Source: Streptomyces albipurpureus (GTDB taxonomy: Bacteria; Actinomycetota; Actinomycetes; Streptomycetales; Streptomycetaceae). Taken from it: a DNA stretch of 64,000 nt. Where the stretch lies: assembly GCF_023701525.1 (NCBI RefSeq), contig NZ_JAMQAW010000032.1:146323-210322 (forward strand), read 5' to 3'. Position 1 is the stretch's first letter, and each line of letters begins with the position of its first letter. Positions 57,165-64,000 of the stretch are shown here, in pieces. Under the pieces are notes generated by a model, which did not search any database, was not told the origin of the DNA, and saw only the letters and a program-made list of their open reading frames with translations. The translations under genes were made by a program, and so were the position numbers.

Positions 57165-58385
57165 CTAGCCGCTGGTCGTCGCCGTCGGCTGGGGGAGCGG
57201 TGTGGACGGCTCGGGGCGTGCCGGTGGAACCAGTGAACGAGCGATCAGCAGCACACCGAGGACCAGCACCAGGGGCACGCACATCGCCGCGCGGTAGGAC
57301 ACCGCGGCCCCCATGGCCCCGATCAGCGGCGGACCAACCAGGAACCCCACGTAGTTGAAGAGATTGATCCGCGCGATAGCGGTGTCCGACGACCCCGGCA
57401 GCAGCTGCGCGCCGACCGTGAACACCTGAGGGATGATCACCGAAAGCCCGCCGCCGAGGATCGCGAAGCCAAACACCCCGACCCAAGGCCCCGGTGCCGC
57501 CGCGATCACCGAGAATCCCACCGCCGAGAGCAACGCACCCGCCCGGATGACCGTTGCCGCGCCCCACCGCCGTACCCACTGATCACCGAAGCCACGGCCG
57601 ACCAGGGTGGCGACCATGTAGAGGTTGTACGGGACCGTGGCGAGCGCCTCGGAGCTGCCCAGTGTGTCCTGGAGGAACTTGGCGCTCCAATTGGTCGCGG
57701 TGGAGTCGGCCACCACTGCCACTGCCATGATGAGGCAGAGCGGCAGCAGCGGTTTCCAGGGAACTCCCGCCCGACGACCCGGTGTTGCGGCTCCCGCGGC
57801 GGCGGGGACATCGGTCTTGGTGGGAACCCCCGCGAGGCGCGGGCCGGCAGCCACCCCCACCGGCAGCAGCACCGCGACGGCCACCGTGTAGAGGACGGAG
57901 AGCGAGAAGTCCCAGTGCGCACCGGCCCAGGCGAGGGACGCGCCGATGATGCCACCGAGGCTGGCGGCCCCATGGAAGCGCAGCATGATGCTGCGCCCGT
58001 AGCCGCTCTGGATCCCCACTCCGGTCATGTTCATCGTCGCTTCGAGCGCACCGACCATCAGCCCGAACACGGCCAGGCTCAGCGCGAGATGCCAGACGGA
58101 CCTGCCGGTGCCCACCCCCACCAGCGTGAGGCAGATGACGGGCTGGAGTATCCGCACCACCGTGGGGGCCGGCACTCGGCGCACCAGCCGGGAGGCGCTC
58201 AGGCTGCCCACTCCGGCGAGTATCGGTACCGCGGCGAGGAAAGCGGGAAGCGCGGCGTCACTGAGGCCGTACCGGTCCTGGATCGCGGGAATCCGGGTGA
58301 CCAGCAGGGCGAAGACCGCGCCGTGGACGAGAAAGATCAGCAACAGGGCTGAGCGGGCTTGCCGCAGCCGCAGCGGGATCTCCAT
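57165..58385 (-). CDS. MFS transporter (12-helix, FucP/YbjJ-like)
   Basis: 406 residues from ATG at 58385. Twelve hydrophobic segments; features include LLLIFLVHGAVFALLVTRIP, MLRFHGAASLGGIIGASLAW and AILGGGLSVIIPQVFTVGAQ, as in the sugar-permease-like YbjJ group. Probable exporter for the cluster product or a precursor. Divergent from the next MFS gene. Confidence 0.85.
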   Translation of the reverse strand: MEIPLRLRQARSALLLIFLVHGAVFALLVTRIPAIQDRYGLSDAALPAFLAAVPILAGVGSLSASRLVRRVPAPTVVRILQPVICLTLVGVGTGRSVWHLALSLAVFGLMVGALEATMNMTGVGIQSGYGRSIMLRFHGAASLGGIIGASLAWAGAHWDFSLSVLYTVAVAVLLPVGVAAGPRLAGVPTKTDVPAAAGAATPGRRAGVPWKPLLPLCLIMAVAVVADSTATNWSAKFLQDTLGSSEALATVPYNLYMVATLVGRGFGDQWVRRWGAATVIRAGALLSAVGFSVIAAAPGPWVGVFGFAILGGGLSVIIPQVFTVGAQLLPGSSDTAIARINLFNYVGFLVGPPLIGAMGAAVSYRAAMCVPLVLVLGVLLIARSLVPPARPEPSTPLPQPTATTSG

Positions 58386-58563
58386 GGCACCCCCTTCGGG
58401 CGTCGCCGCCTCGGGCGAGCGCGGCATTGGCGCGAAGGTATGGAGCGGCGCTGAAGCCCCGCTTGAGCCGCTGTCCGCGGCGCGGTGGGCGCAAGCAACT
58501 CTTCAGCGTGACACCGGATTCTTCAGGCGCCCAGCGTGTCCCGGATCGACGGAGGACCGACAG

Positions 58564-60192
58564 ATGCACCCGACCGTCAAGGACGGCCCCACCACCGATG
58601 ACCCCCGCCGCTGGTGGATGCTCGGTGTGCTCTCGCTCGCGCTGTTCGCGATCGTGCTCAACAACGGCCTGCTCAATGTGGCGATCCCGGAGATGATGCG
58701 GAGCCTTGACGCGGACATCAGCGAGATCCAGTTCATCGTGGACAGCTACGCGCTGGCCCTCGCCGGCGCCCTGTTGACCGCCGGGACGCTCTCCGACCGG
58801 TATGGACACAAGCTGGCCACCCTGACCGGAACCACGGTCTTCGGGGCCGGCTCGCTGGTCGGGATGCTCGCGGACGGCCCCGGACAACTGATCGCGGCCC
58901 GAGCTCTGATGGGGCTCGGCGCCGCTTTCATCATGCCGGGCACCCTCGCCGTACTGGTCCATGTGTTTCCACCGGGGGAGCGAGCTCGGGCCATTGGCAT
59001 CTGGAGCGGCGCCTCCGCGCTCGGAGTCGCGGCCGGACCGGTCGTCGGAGGGTTTCTCGTCGGCCACTTCTGGTGGGGATCGATCTTCCTGGTGAACATC
59101 GTGCCGGTCGCCGTTGTGCTGGTGGCGGGAGCGCTCCTCCTGCCGGAGTCGTCCAACTCCACCCCAAGGCGCCCCGATCCGATCGGCGCGCTCCTGGGCA
59201 CGGCCGCCATGGTGGGGCTGGTGTTCGGCACCATCCAGGTCTCCAAGCACGGCTGGAGCTCGATCGGCCCGATCACCGGCTTCCTGGTGGCGTTGGTCGC
59301 CGGCGTTGTCTTTGTCCTGTGGGAGCGCAGGCACCCGAGCCCGATGGTGGACTTCGACCTGCTGCGCAGGGCGCCCTTCATCGGGGCGAGCGTGAGCATC
59401 CTGTTGTTGATGTTCGGACTGGCCGGCACTCTCTTCGTCCTGACCCAACGGCTTCAGTTCGCCCTGGGGTACGGAGCGCTCCGGGCGGGCCTGGCGGTGA
59501 TGCCCGTCGCGTTCGCCGTGCTGCTGGGCACGGTGGTGTGTCCGGCGCTGGTGCGCAGGGTGGGGCCGGGTGGCAGTGTTGCCATCGGTCTGGGTGCCGG
59601 AAGCGTTGGCATCCTCATCGTGGGAACGGTCGGCAGTGGCTATCCACCGGTGCTGATCGGACTACTGCTCGCGGGCGTCGGCTTCGGACTGGCCATGGGA
59701 CCGACGACGGATGTGGTGATGTCGTTGGTCCCGCCGGAGCGCTCAGGGGCCACGGGCTCGCTGGACATGACCATGCAGGAGCTGGGAAACGCCCTGGGAG
59801 TCGCGGTGGTGGGCAGTGTGCTCGCCCACAGCTATACGAGCGAGGTGACGTCGTCGGCTCTCCCCGAAACCGCCGGCCAGACCCTGGACAGTGCCCTGAG
59901 GCTCGCCGAGCGGACCGGCGGCGCGGCGGGGCAGGACATCGCGGCGACCGCACGAGCGGCCTTCGACCAGGCCGCCGGAGTCGGACTGGTCGTAGCAGCA
60001 GTGGGAGTGGCGCTGGGTGCGCTGGTAGCTGCCCTGCTGATGCCTCGCCGCGGCGGTCCGCCCGATGAGAAGTCGGCTGTGCAGGTCACGGAGGACACAG
60101 TGGCCACGCGGACGGCGCTCTCCCCTGTTCCCGCGGTGGAGCCGAAGGGCGCGGCGCGGGGGCGGACGGTACATCAGGGCTCCAGCCGGTAG
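58564..60192 (+). CDS. MFS drug exporter, 14-helix EmrB/QacA type
   Basis: 542 residues from ATG at 58564, with GGAGG upstream. NGLLNVAIPEMMRSL, DSYALALAGALLTAGTLSDR (motif A) and GASALGVAAGPVVGGFLV (motif C of drug antiporters) place it in the DHA2 family. A probable self-resistance or export pump. Ends at a strong terminator. Confidence 0.9.
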   Translation: MHPTVKDGPTTDDPRRWWMLGVLSLALFAIVLNNGLLNVAIPEMMRSLDADISEIQFIVDSYALALAGALLTAGTLSDRYGHKLATLTGTTVFGAGSLVGMLADGPGQLIAARALMGLGAAFIMPGTLAVLVHVFPPGERARAIGIWSGASALGVAAGPVVGGFLVGHFWWGSIFLVNIVPVAVVLVAGALLLPESSNSTPRRPDPIGALLGTAAMVGLVFGTIQVSKHGWSSIGPITGFLVALVAGVVFVLWERRHPSPMVDFDLLRRAPFIGASVSILLLMFGLAGTLFVLTQRLQFALGYGALRAGLAVMPVAFAVLLGTVVCPALVRRVGPGGSVAIGLGAGSVGILIVGTVGSGYPPVLIGLLLAGVGFGLAMGPTTDVVMSLVPPERSGATGSLDMTMQELGNALGVAVVGSVLAHSYTSEVTSSALPETAGQTLDSALRLAERTGGAAGQDIAATARAAFDQAAGVGLVVAAVGVALGALVAALLMPRRGGPPDEKSAVQVTEDTVATRTALSPVPAVEPKGAARGRTVHQGSSR

Positions 60193-60295
60193 GCCACCGA
60201 AGCCCCTTGGTGGCGGCCGGACGCATTCGGGCGGGTTGATCGCTGCTGCTGTCGGTCAGGGCGCCGGGTTCCCCGCTGACCTGCTCATCCGACCG

Positions 60296-60329
60296 CTGGG
60301 CCGTCCCTCCTCCAGGAGGGACGGCCCAG
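60296..60329. terminator. Convergent terminator
   Basis: A stem of about 15 bases (CTGGGCCGTCCCTCC with its complement) and a small loop, between the convergent MFS and thioesterase genes. Confidence 0.88.
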
Positions 60330-60343
60330 GCGTCGGGTGTGCC

Positions 60344-61135
60344 TCAGTCGATCGGCGCCCCCACCAGGTCCCGCTCTGTCAGGCCTGACACGTTCTCGTA
60401 CCGCCGCAGCAGGTGCGAGAGCCGGTCCAGAAAGAGTGTCTCCTCCTCCCGGATGAAGAAGTGGCCCCCCGGCAGTACCTCCGTCTCGCTCTCCCGGGTG
60501 GTGTAGGCGGCCCACTCGCGTATCTCGGGGGCGGTGACCAGGCGGTCCTCGACACCGCCGAAGACATGGAGGGGAACCGGCAGGGGAGAACGATCCACAC
60601 TCCCCGCGCCGGTGCACACCATCAGATCCCCGCGCACCACGGGAAGCAGTGCGGTGAGCCACTCCGGTCGATCCAGCAGGGCTTGCGGCAGCCCGCCGAG
60701 CGCCGACAGGCCCCGCACCAGTTCACCGTCGTCCATGACCTGGCCCCCCGCGATGGGCGGCGGGGGCAGATGGGGTGCTCGGTGGCTGCTCAGCACCAGG
60801 GCGAGGGGCAGCCGCGCGCCAAGGGCACGTCGGTGCTGGGTGAGGGCGAAGGCGATCAGAGCGCCCATGCTGTGCCCGAACAGAACATGGGGGCGGTCGA
60901 GTTCCGGCCCGATCTCGGCGTCCAGATCGGCCACCAGCGCCGGTAGGTCGGTGAAGCGCGGCTCCGCCATGCGGCCCTCACGGCCGGGCAGCTGCACCGG
61001 CTGCACATCCACGGTGGCGCCGAGCCGGCGTTGCCACCCCGCGAAGGCGGAGGCGCCTCCGCCCGCGTAGGGAAAGCAGAACATGCGCAGGCGGCCCCCG
61101 TGAGCCATCCCACCGCGCCTCAGATATCGCGTCAT
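60344..61135 (-). CDS. Type II thioesterase (alpha/beta hydrolase)
   Basis: 263 residues from ATG at 61135, with GAGGAG upstream. MFCFPYAGGGASAFAGWQ, VLFGHSMGALIAFAL with the nucleophilic Ser, GGVEDRLV with the Asp and LPGGHFFI with the His complete the triad. In PKS/NRPS clusters this class clears stalled carrier proteins. Here the only carrier protein in view is the ACP of the 52636 fusion. Confidence 0.9.
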   Translation of the reverse strand: MTRYLRRGGMAHGGRLRMFCFPYAGGGASAFAGWQRRLGATVDVQPVQLPGREGRMAEPRFTDLPALVADLDAEIGPELDRPHVLFGHSMGALIAFALTQHRRALGARLPLALVLSSHRAPHLPPPPIAGGQVMDDGELVRGLSALGGLPQALLDRPEWLTALLPVVRGDLMVCTGAGSVDRSPLPVPLHVFGGVEDRLVTAPEIREWAAYTTRESETEVLPGGHFFIREEETLFLDRLSHLLRRYENVSGLTERDLVGAPID

Positions 61136-61630
61136 AGTGCCCGGTTCTCCTCTCAGTGCCCTGAAGTCCACCGGCGTCCGGGCCGCGGAGCGGCCAGCTG
61201 GGCGGAAGGGCCCGGTGGGGTGCTCGGCCGGCTCCTACGGCGACGGCCCGGAGCGGAACGGGAACGAAGGAAGCAGTAGCTGCCCTTCCGTTCTGTCCGC
61301 GGAGCACCACCGCTGGAGAATCGGCCAAACACCTTCCAGGGTCGGCAGCATCGCTTAAGGGCCGCCAAACGGCCGGAAGCGGCGCCATCCCTGAGCGGGC
61401 CGCGCCCTCGAAGCGAGCGGAGCCCGCACCGGGTGGCCCGCCCGGAGCGGGGAAGAGCCTGCTCGGCGAGGTGGAGAACGAGAGCCGGGCCGCAGCCCCG
61501 GTGACGTCACGGGGTTGCGGCCCGGGGCACAGGGCCGACCGGCGCCGGCTTGCGGGACGGCCGTCGGGGATGGGATCGAGCAGGGCGCGGGCCGGGGGAG
61601 GGCCCCCGCATCCCTGGCCCGGTCCTCGGT
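61136..61630. other. 495-base intergenic region
   Basis: Between the thioesterase start and the SARP stop, both minus strand. Apart from the inverted repeat at 61487 I see no gene or element; small open frames here look like composition noise. Confidence 0.5.
61487..61523 (-). terminator. Long GC-rich hairpin, probable SARP terminator
   Basis: Arms GGGCCGCAGCCCCGGTGAC and GTCACGGGGTTGCGGCCC pair with one mismatch and one bulge. It lies 108 bases downstream of the SARP stop. Confidence 0.6.
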
Positions 61631-62467
61631 TCAGGCGGAGGCGGGTATCAGCCGGCCGAAGCCGCGCACCCTGCCGTCGTACCCACCCTGGTCCGGTAGT
61701 TCCAAACCGGGGTCGGCTGCCAGGATCGCCTGGTGAAGCCGTTGCAGCCGCGGTGACGGCTCCAACGCCAACTCGCTGATGAGCGATCGACGTAGCCGTT
61801 GGTAGGCGCTGAGGGCGTGGGAGGGCCGGCCGCAGCGGTACAGCGCCAGCATCAGCTGGGCGTGCACGGTCTCGTGTAAAGGGTGTTGAGCCGCCAGCGC
61901 GGTCAACTCACCCAGGAGCGCCGCATGGCGACCCAGCCGCAGATCTGCCTCGATCCGTCCATCGAGCGCGCTGAGCCGGGTCTCCTCCAGCCGTAGTGTC
62001 TCCACCTCCAGTGCCCGACCGATCTGCACATCGGCGAGCGCGGGCCCGCGCCAGAGCGACAGGGCCCGGTGCAGCAACTGCGAGGCCTCCAGGTCCGCTC
62101 CCTCGCGCAACGCGGTCTGTCCGGCCACACACAGCCGCTGGAACTCGGTGGCGTCCACGGCCGCCGCCGCGTCCAGCGCGTATCCGCCGTAGCGGGTGCA
62201 CAGCACATCCTTGGGACCGCGGACACCGGTGGGGTCGAGTGCGGCCCCCAGCATCCTGCGCAACTGCCGGATGTACGTCTGCAAGGTGGCCGGCGCGGTT
62301 CGCGGCGGCGCGTCTCCCCACAATTCGTCCAACAGGGTGGACACCGTCACCACCTGGCCGGGATGCAGCGCCAGTAGTGCGAGCACCTGGCGGGGCTTGG
62401 CCGCGCTAGGTACCACCGATGTGTGGGCGAGCTGAGCAACGAGCGGCCCCAGGACCCGGATCTCCAT
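61631..62467 (-). CDS. SARP-family transcriptional activator
   Basis: 278 residues from ATG at 62467. An OmpR-type winged helix (IRVLGPLVAQLAHTSVVPSA, KPRQVLALLALHPGQVVTV, TLQTYIRQLRRML) is followed by a bacterial transcriptional activator domain (DATEFQRLCVAGQTALREGA, LHETVHAQLMLALYRCGRPS, EPSPRLQRLHQAIL). Short SARPs are usually pathway-specific activators of antibiotic clusters. It is divergent from the RiPP precursor and probably its switch. Confidence 0.9.
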   Translation of the reverse strand: MEIRVLGPLVAQLAHTSVVPSAAKPRQVLALLALHPGQVVTVSTLLDELWGDAPPRTAPATLQTYIRQLRRMLGAALDPTGVRGPKDVLCTRYGGYALDAAAAVDATEFQRLCVAGQTALREGADLEASQLLHRALSLWRGPALADVQIGRALEVETLRLEETRLSALDGRIEADLRLGRHAALLGELTALAAQHPLHETVHAQLMLALYRCGRPSHALSAYQRLRRSLISELALEPSPRLQRLHQAILAADPGLELPDQGGYDGRVRGFGRLIPASA

Positions 62468-62720
62468 CTGGTACTCCCTTCCAACCACAACCGCCCGGTT
62501 TCTCCTCCGGGGCTACCAACGATGGCAGTCAGGGCGGTTCGGTCCCAGTGATCGGTTCACCGGGCGCATATGAATCCGCGACGGTCCCAGCCATGAAGAA
62601 CTCATATGTGAGGCATGAACGGAACACTGTCTTTCGGCCACTTGAGCCACGGAAGATTTGTCCCAGCCGCTCAGACACGGCGCTCCGACGGACATATTCA
62701 GGATGAAAGCGGAGGACCAC
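62468..62720. promoter_or_regulatory. Divergent SARP/precursor promoter region
   Basis: 253 bases between the SARP gene and the precursor. Contains two CATATG-centred words (near 62568 and 62604) and is less GC-rich than its surroundings. No clear SARP heptamer repeats by eye. Confidence 0.4.
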
Positions 62721-63143
62721 GTGAACGGAATCACCCTTTTCGCTCCCGATGGCACGGCTGGCACGGAGACCGCATCCCCCGGGGGTGCGTTCGCACAAGA
62801 GAGATCGATCGCCCAGGACCGGCTCGTCGAAGTGATGGCACACATCTGGCTGGAGCCCAACCTCGCGGATCGCTACCGCACCGACGCTCGTTCCGTCCTC
62901 GGTGAGTTCGGGGTCTCACTGGACATCGACGAGCAGGCTCCGATGCTGGCCGCCGCGAACGCGCTCGGCGAGCTGACGATCGAGGAGCTCACCCGGCCGG
63001 CCGTGGCTCAGGCCCAGCTCTGCTTCTGCTTGGAGACCGAGTCCTTGACCGGGTCGACGAGCGACTCCGAGCCCTCGGACCACAGCTTCTCCACCGCCTT
63101 CTCTGCGGCCTTCTCCGCCGCGAACGGGACGACCCTGCGGTGA
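62721..63143 (+). CDS. RiPP precursor peptide with NHLP-type leader
   Basis: 140 residues from the GTG at 62721, chosen because GGAGG stands five bases upstream. Residues ~30-70 follow the nitrile-hydratase-like leader pattern (VEVMAHIWLEPNLADRYRTD, then LGEFGVSL). After EELTRPAVAQAQ a likely core of about 40 residues has Cys101, Cys103 and about 15 Ser/Thr, including an AFSAAFSAAN repeat, and no charged run, as expected for azole or dehydro residues. The stop overlaps the next GTG, so it is coupled to the modification gene. Cleavage and modification sites are inferred. Confidence 0.75.
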   Translation: MNGITLFAPDGTAGTETASPGGAFAQERSIAQDRLVEVMAHIWLEPNLADRYRTDARSVLGEFGVSLDIDEQAPMLAAANALGELTIEELTRPAVAQAQLCFCLETESLTGSTSDSEPSDHSFSTAFSAAFSAANGTTLR

Positions 63144-64000
63144 CTGCCGTCCATGGAGAGCGCCCCGCGCGCTCCCCGGAATCCACGCGAGGGCGGCGCG
63201 TGGGTTTCCGCAGCCATCTGAGGGCGGAAGTCGTCGCGGGGGACGCGGCCTATCTGCTCTCCGACCGCGGCGTCACCGCACTTCAGGGCGGGCAGATAGA
63301 GGCCCTCGTACCGCTGTTGGACGGCACCAGGGATCTGCCGTCCGTCCTGCGCGAAGCAGCCAGGACCATCCCCGCCGAACAGGCGGGAAGGCTGATCGGG
63401 CGACTGGCCCAGGCCGGGCTCGTGGGGTACTCGGGAGCCGCCCCGGACGTCTCGGGCGATCCGGCGCGCGGACACGCCCGCGCCTACTGGGAACTGGCCG
63501 GCCTCGACGGAACCGATGCCCTGGGCCGGCTCGCCACCGCCCGCGTCGAAGTGCTGATCGCGGGTGGCGCCAACGCGGAGACGACCGTGGAGGCCTGCGA
63601 GGCCGCCGGTCTGACGGTGGCGAGCGGTGGTGGCCGAGACGGCGGCCTCACCACTCCTGCCCCACGACTGTCCATTGTGGTCTGCGATGACTACCTCAAC
63701 CCGGAACTGCGCGAGATCGACGCTCAGCACCAGGTCACCGGACGCCCCTGGCTGCTCACCCGGCCGGGTGGGTCGACCGCCTGGCTCGGCCCGGTGTTCC
63801 AGCCCGGGGTCGGCGCCTGCTGGTCCTGTCTGGCCCACCGGCTCGGCGGTCACCGGCTCTCCGAAGCCCCCGTGCGACGGGCACTGGGGCTCAACGGGCC
63901 CGTGCCCCGCCCTGCCGCCCGGGTGACCTCCTCCAGTGCCGCGGCGGCCCAGCTCACCGCGTTGGAAGCGGCCAAATGGCTCGCCGGCTACCGCTACTTC
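63140..64000 (+). CDS. Azoline-forming RiPP leader-binding/E1-like (cyclodehydratase partner) protein, 3' truncated
   Basis: Runs off the window; about 287 residues seen from GTG at 63140. The first ~85 residues look like a RiPP recognition element (RSHLRAEVVAGDAAYLLSDR, VPLLDGTRDL, RLAQAGLVGY). The rest is a ThiF/E1-like domain with a decayed nucleotide loop (VLIAGGANAETTV), a LSIVVCDDYLNPEL strand and one CxxC zinc pair (ACWSCLAHRLGGHR). Such proteins present the precursor to a YcaO enzyme that makes azolines. A YcaO gene is expected just beyond the edge. Confidence 0.82.
   Translation, partial: MTAVHGERPARSPESTRGRRVGFRSHLRAEVVAGDAAYLLSDRGVTALQGGQIEALVPLLDGTRDLPSVLREAARTIPAEQAGRLIGRLAQAGLVGYSGAAPDVSGDPARGHARAYWELAGLDGTDALGRLATARVEVLIAGGANAETTVEACEAAGLTVASGGGRDGGLTTPAPRLSIVVCDDYLNPELREIDAQHQVTGRPWLLTRPGGSTAWLGPVFQPGVGACWSCLAHRLGGHRLSEAPVRRALGLNGPVPRPAARVTSSSAAAAQLTALEAAKWLAGYRYF

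Noticed and set aside
58258..59448. 396-codon minus-strand frame over the EmrB-type MFS gene
   Set aside because: The plus strand encodes a full 14-helix transporter; the opposite frame is a Gln/Arg/Gly-rich shadow.

Overview
The window is high-GC actinobacterial DNA, almost certainly Streptomyces. It joins two unrelated regions. Positions 1 to about 34,198 are the right part of a temperate phage (prophage). From about 34,199 to 64,000 is host chromosome that runs into a biosynthetic gene cluster.

Prophage, late end (1-5.2 kb, all + strand). This part holds a 5'-truncated DUF5047-like tail protein, a small tail-region protein, an H-type-lectin-like protein, an amidase endolysin, a one-helix coiled-coil membrane protein, a collagen-motif tail fibre, a dNMP kinase and a two-helix holin candidate. 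Next come an HNH gene broken by an internal deletion and a SprT-like protease.

Prophage, early region (6.7-32.1 kb). Many small genes are packed with ATGA/GTGA overlaps. Recognisable products are a RecB/Cas4-type PD-(D/E)XK nuclease, a relative of the phiC31 gp3 recombination directionality factor, a frameshifted C5-cytosine methyltransferase, phiSA1p31-type proteins, a Holliday-junction-resolvase-like nuclease, a TOPRIM/D5 primase-helicase, a family A DNA polymerase, an intact HNH endonuclease and a sigma-factor-like protein. Regulation is visible in the DNA. There are four copies of a promoter-like element with 17-bp spacing and a CCCCCACATAAC core. There are four 20-bp palindromes close to TCCGTAAGTCGACTCACGGA, two identical copies of GTTGTGTCGGACGACACAAC, and three hairpins sharing the loop AATTGCGCT with no U-tract. 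The right end carries a DUF397/DUF5753 regulator pair and two small genes. The phage ends inside tesB (acyl-CoA thioesterase II), whose reading frame is cut in the conserved SLDH region, so attR is at about 34.19-34.20 kb. No integrase lies in the window. The gp3-like protein predicts a large serine integrase at the other end of the prophage.

Chromosome (34.2-47.2 kb). Genes are the truncated tesB, a Ski2-like DEAD-box helicase, a YdjM-like membrane hydrolase, a toxin-antitoxin-like pair behind a perfect 28-bp palindrome, a heterodimeric ABC exporter with complementary degenerate ATP sites, a secreted GH109-like protein and an MMPL exporter.

Biosynthetic cluster (about 47.5-64 kb, continuing past the edge). 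It contains an SRPBCC protein, an FAD monooxygenase and a P450. A minus-strand operon encodes two KAS III-like proteins with altered catalytic residues, an AMP-dependent acyl ligase and a PLP decarboxylase fused to an acyl carrier protein. Two MFS transporters, a type II thioesterase and a SARP activator follow. At the right edge is a RiPP precursor with a nitrile-hydratase-like leader, coupled by a GTGA overlap to an RRE/E1-like azoline-cyclodehydratase partner. The likely product is an azol(in)e-type RiPP. Its neighbours could make and transfer a decarboxylated aminoacyl or acyl unit, so a RiPP hybrid is the most interesting possibility here. No PKS or NRPS module is present in the window.
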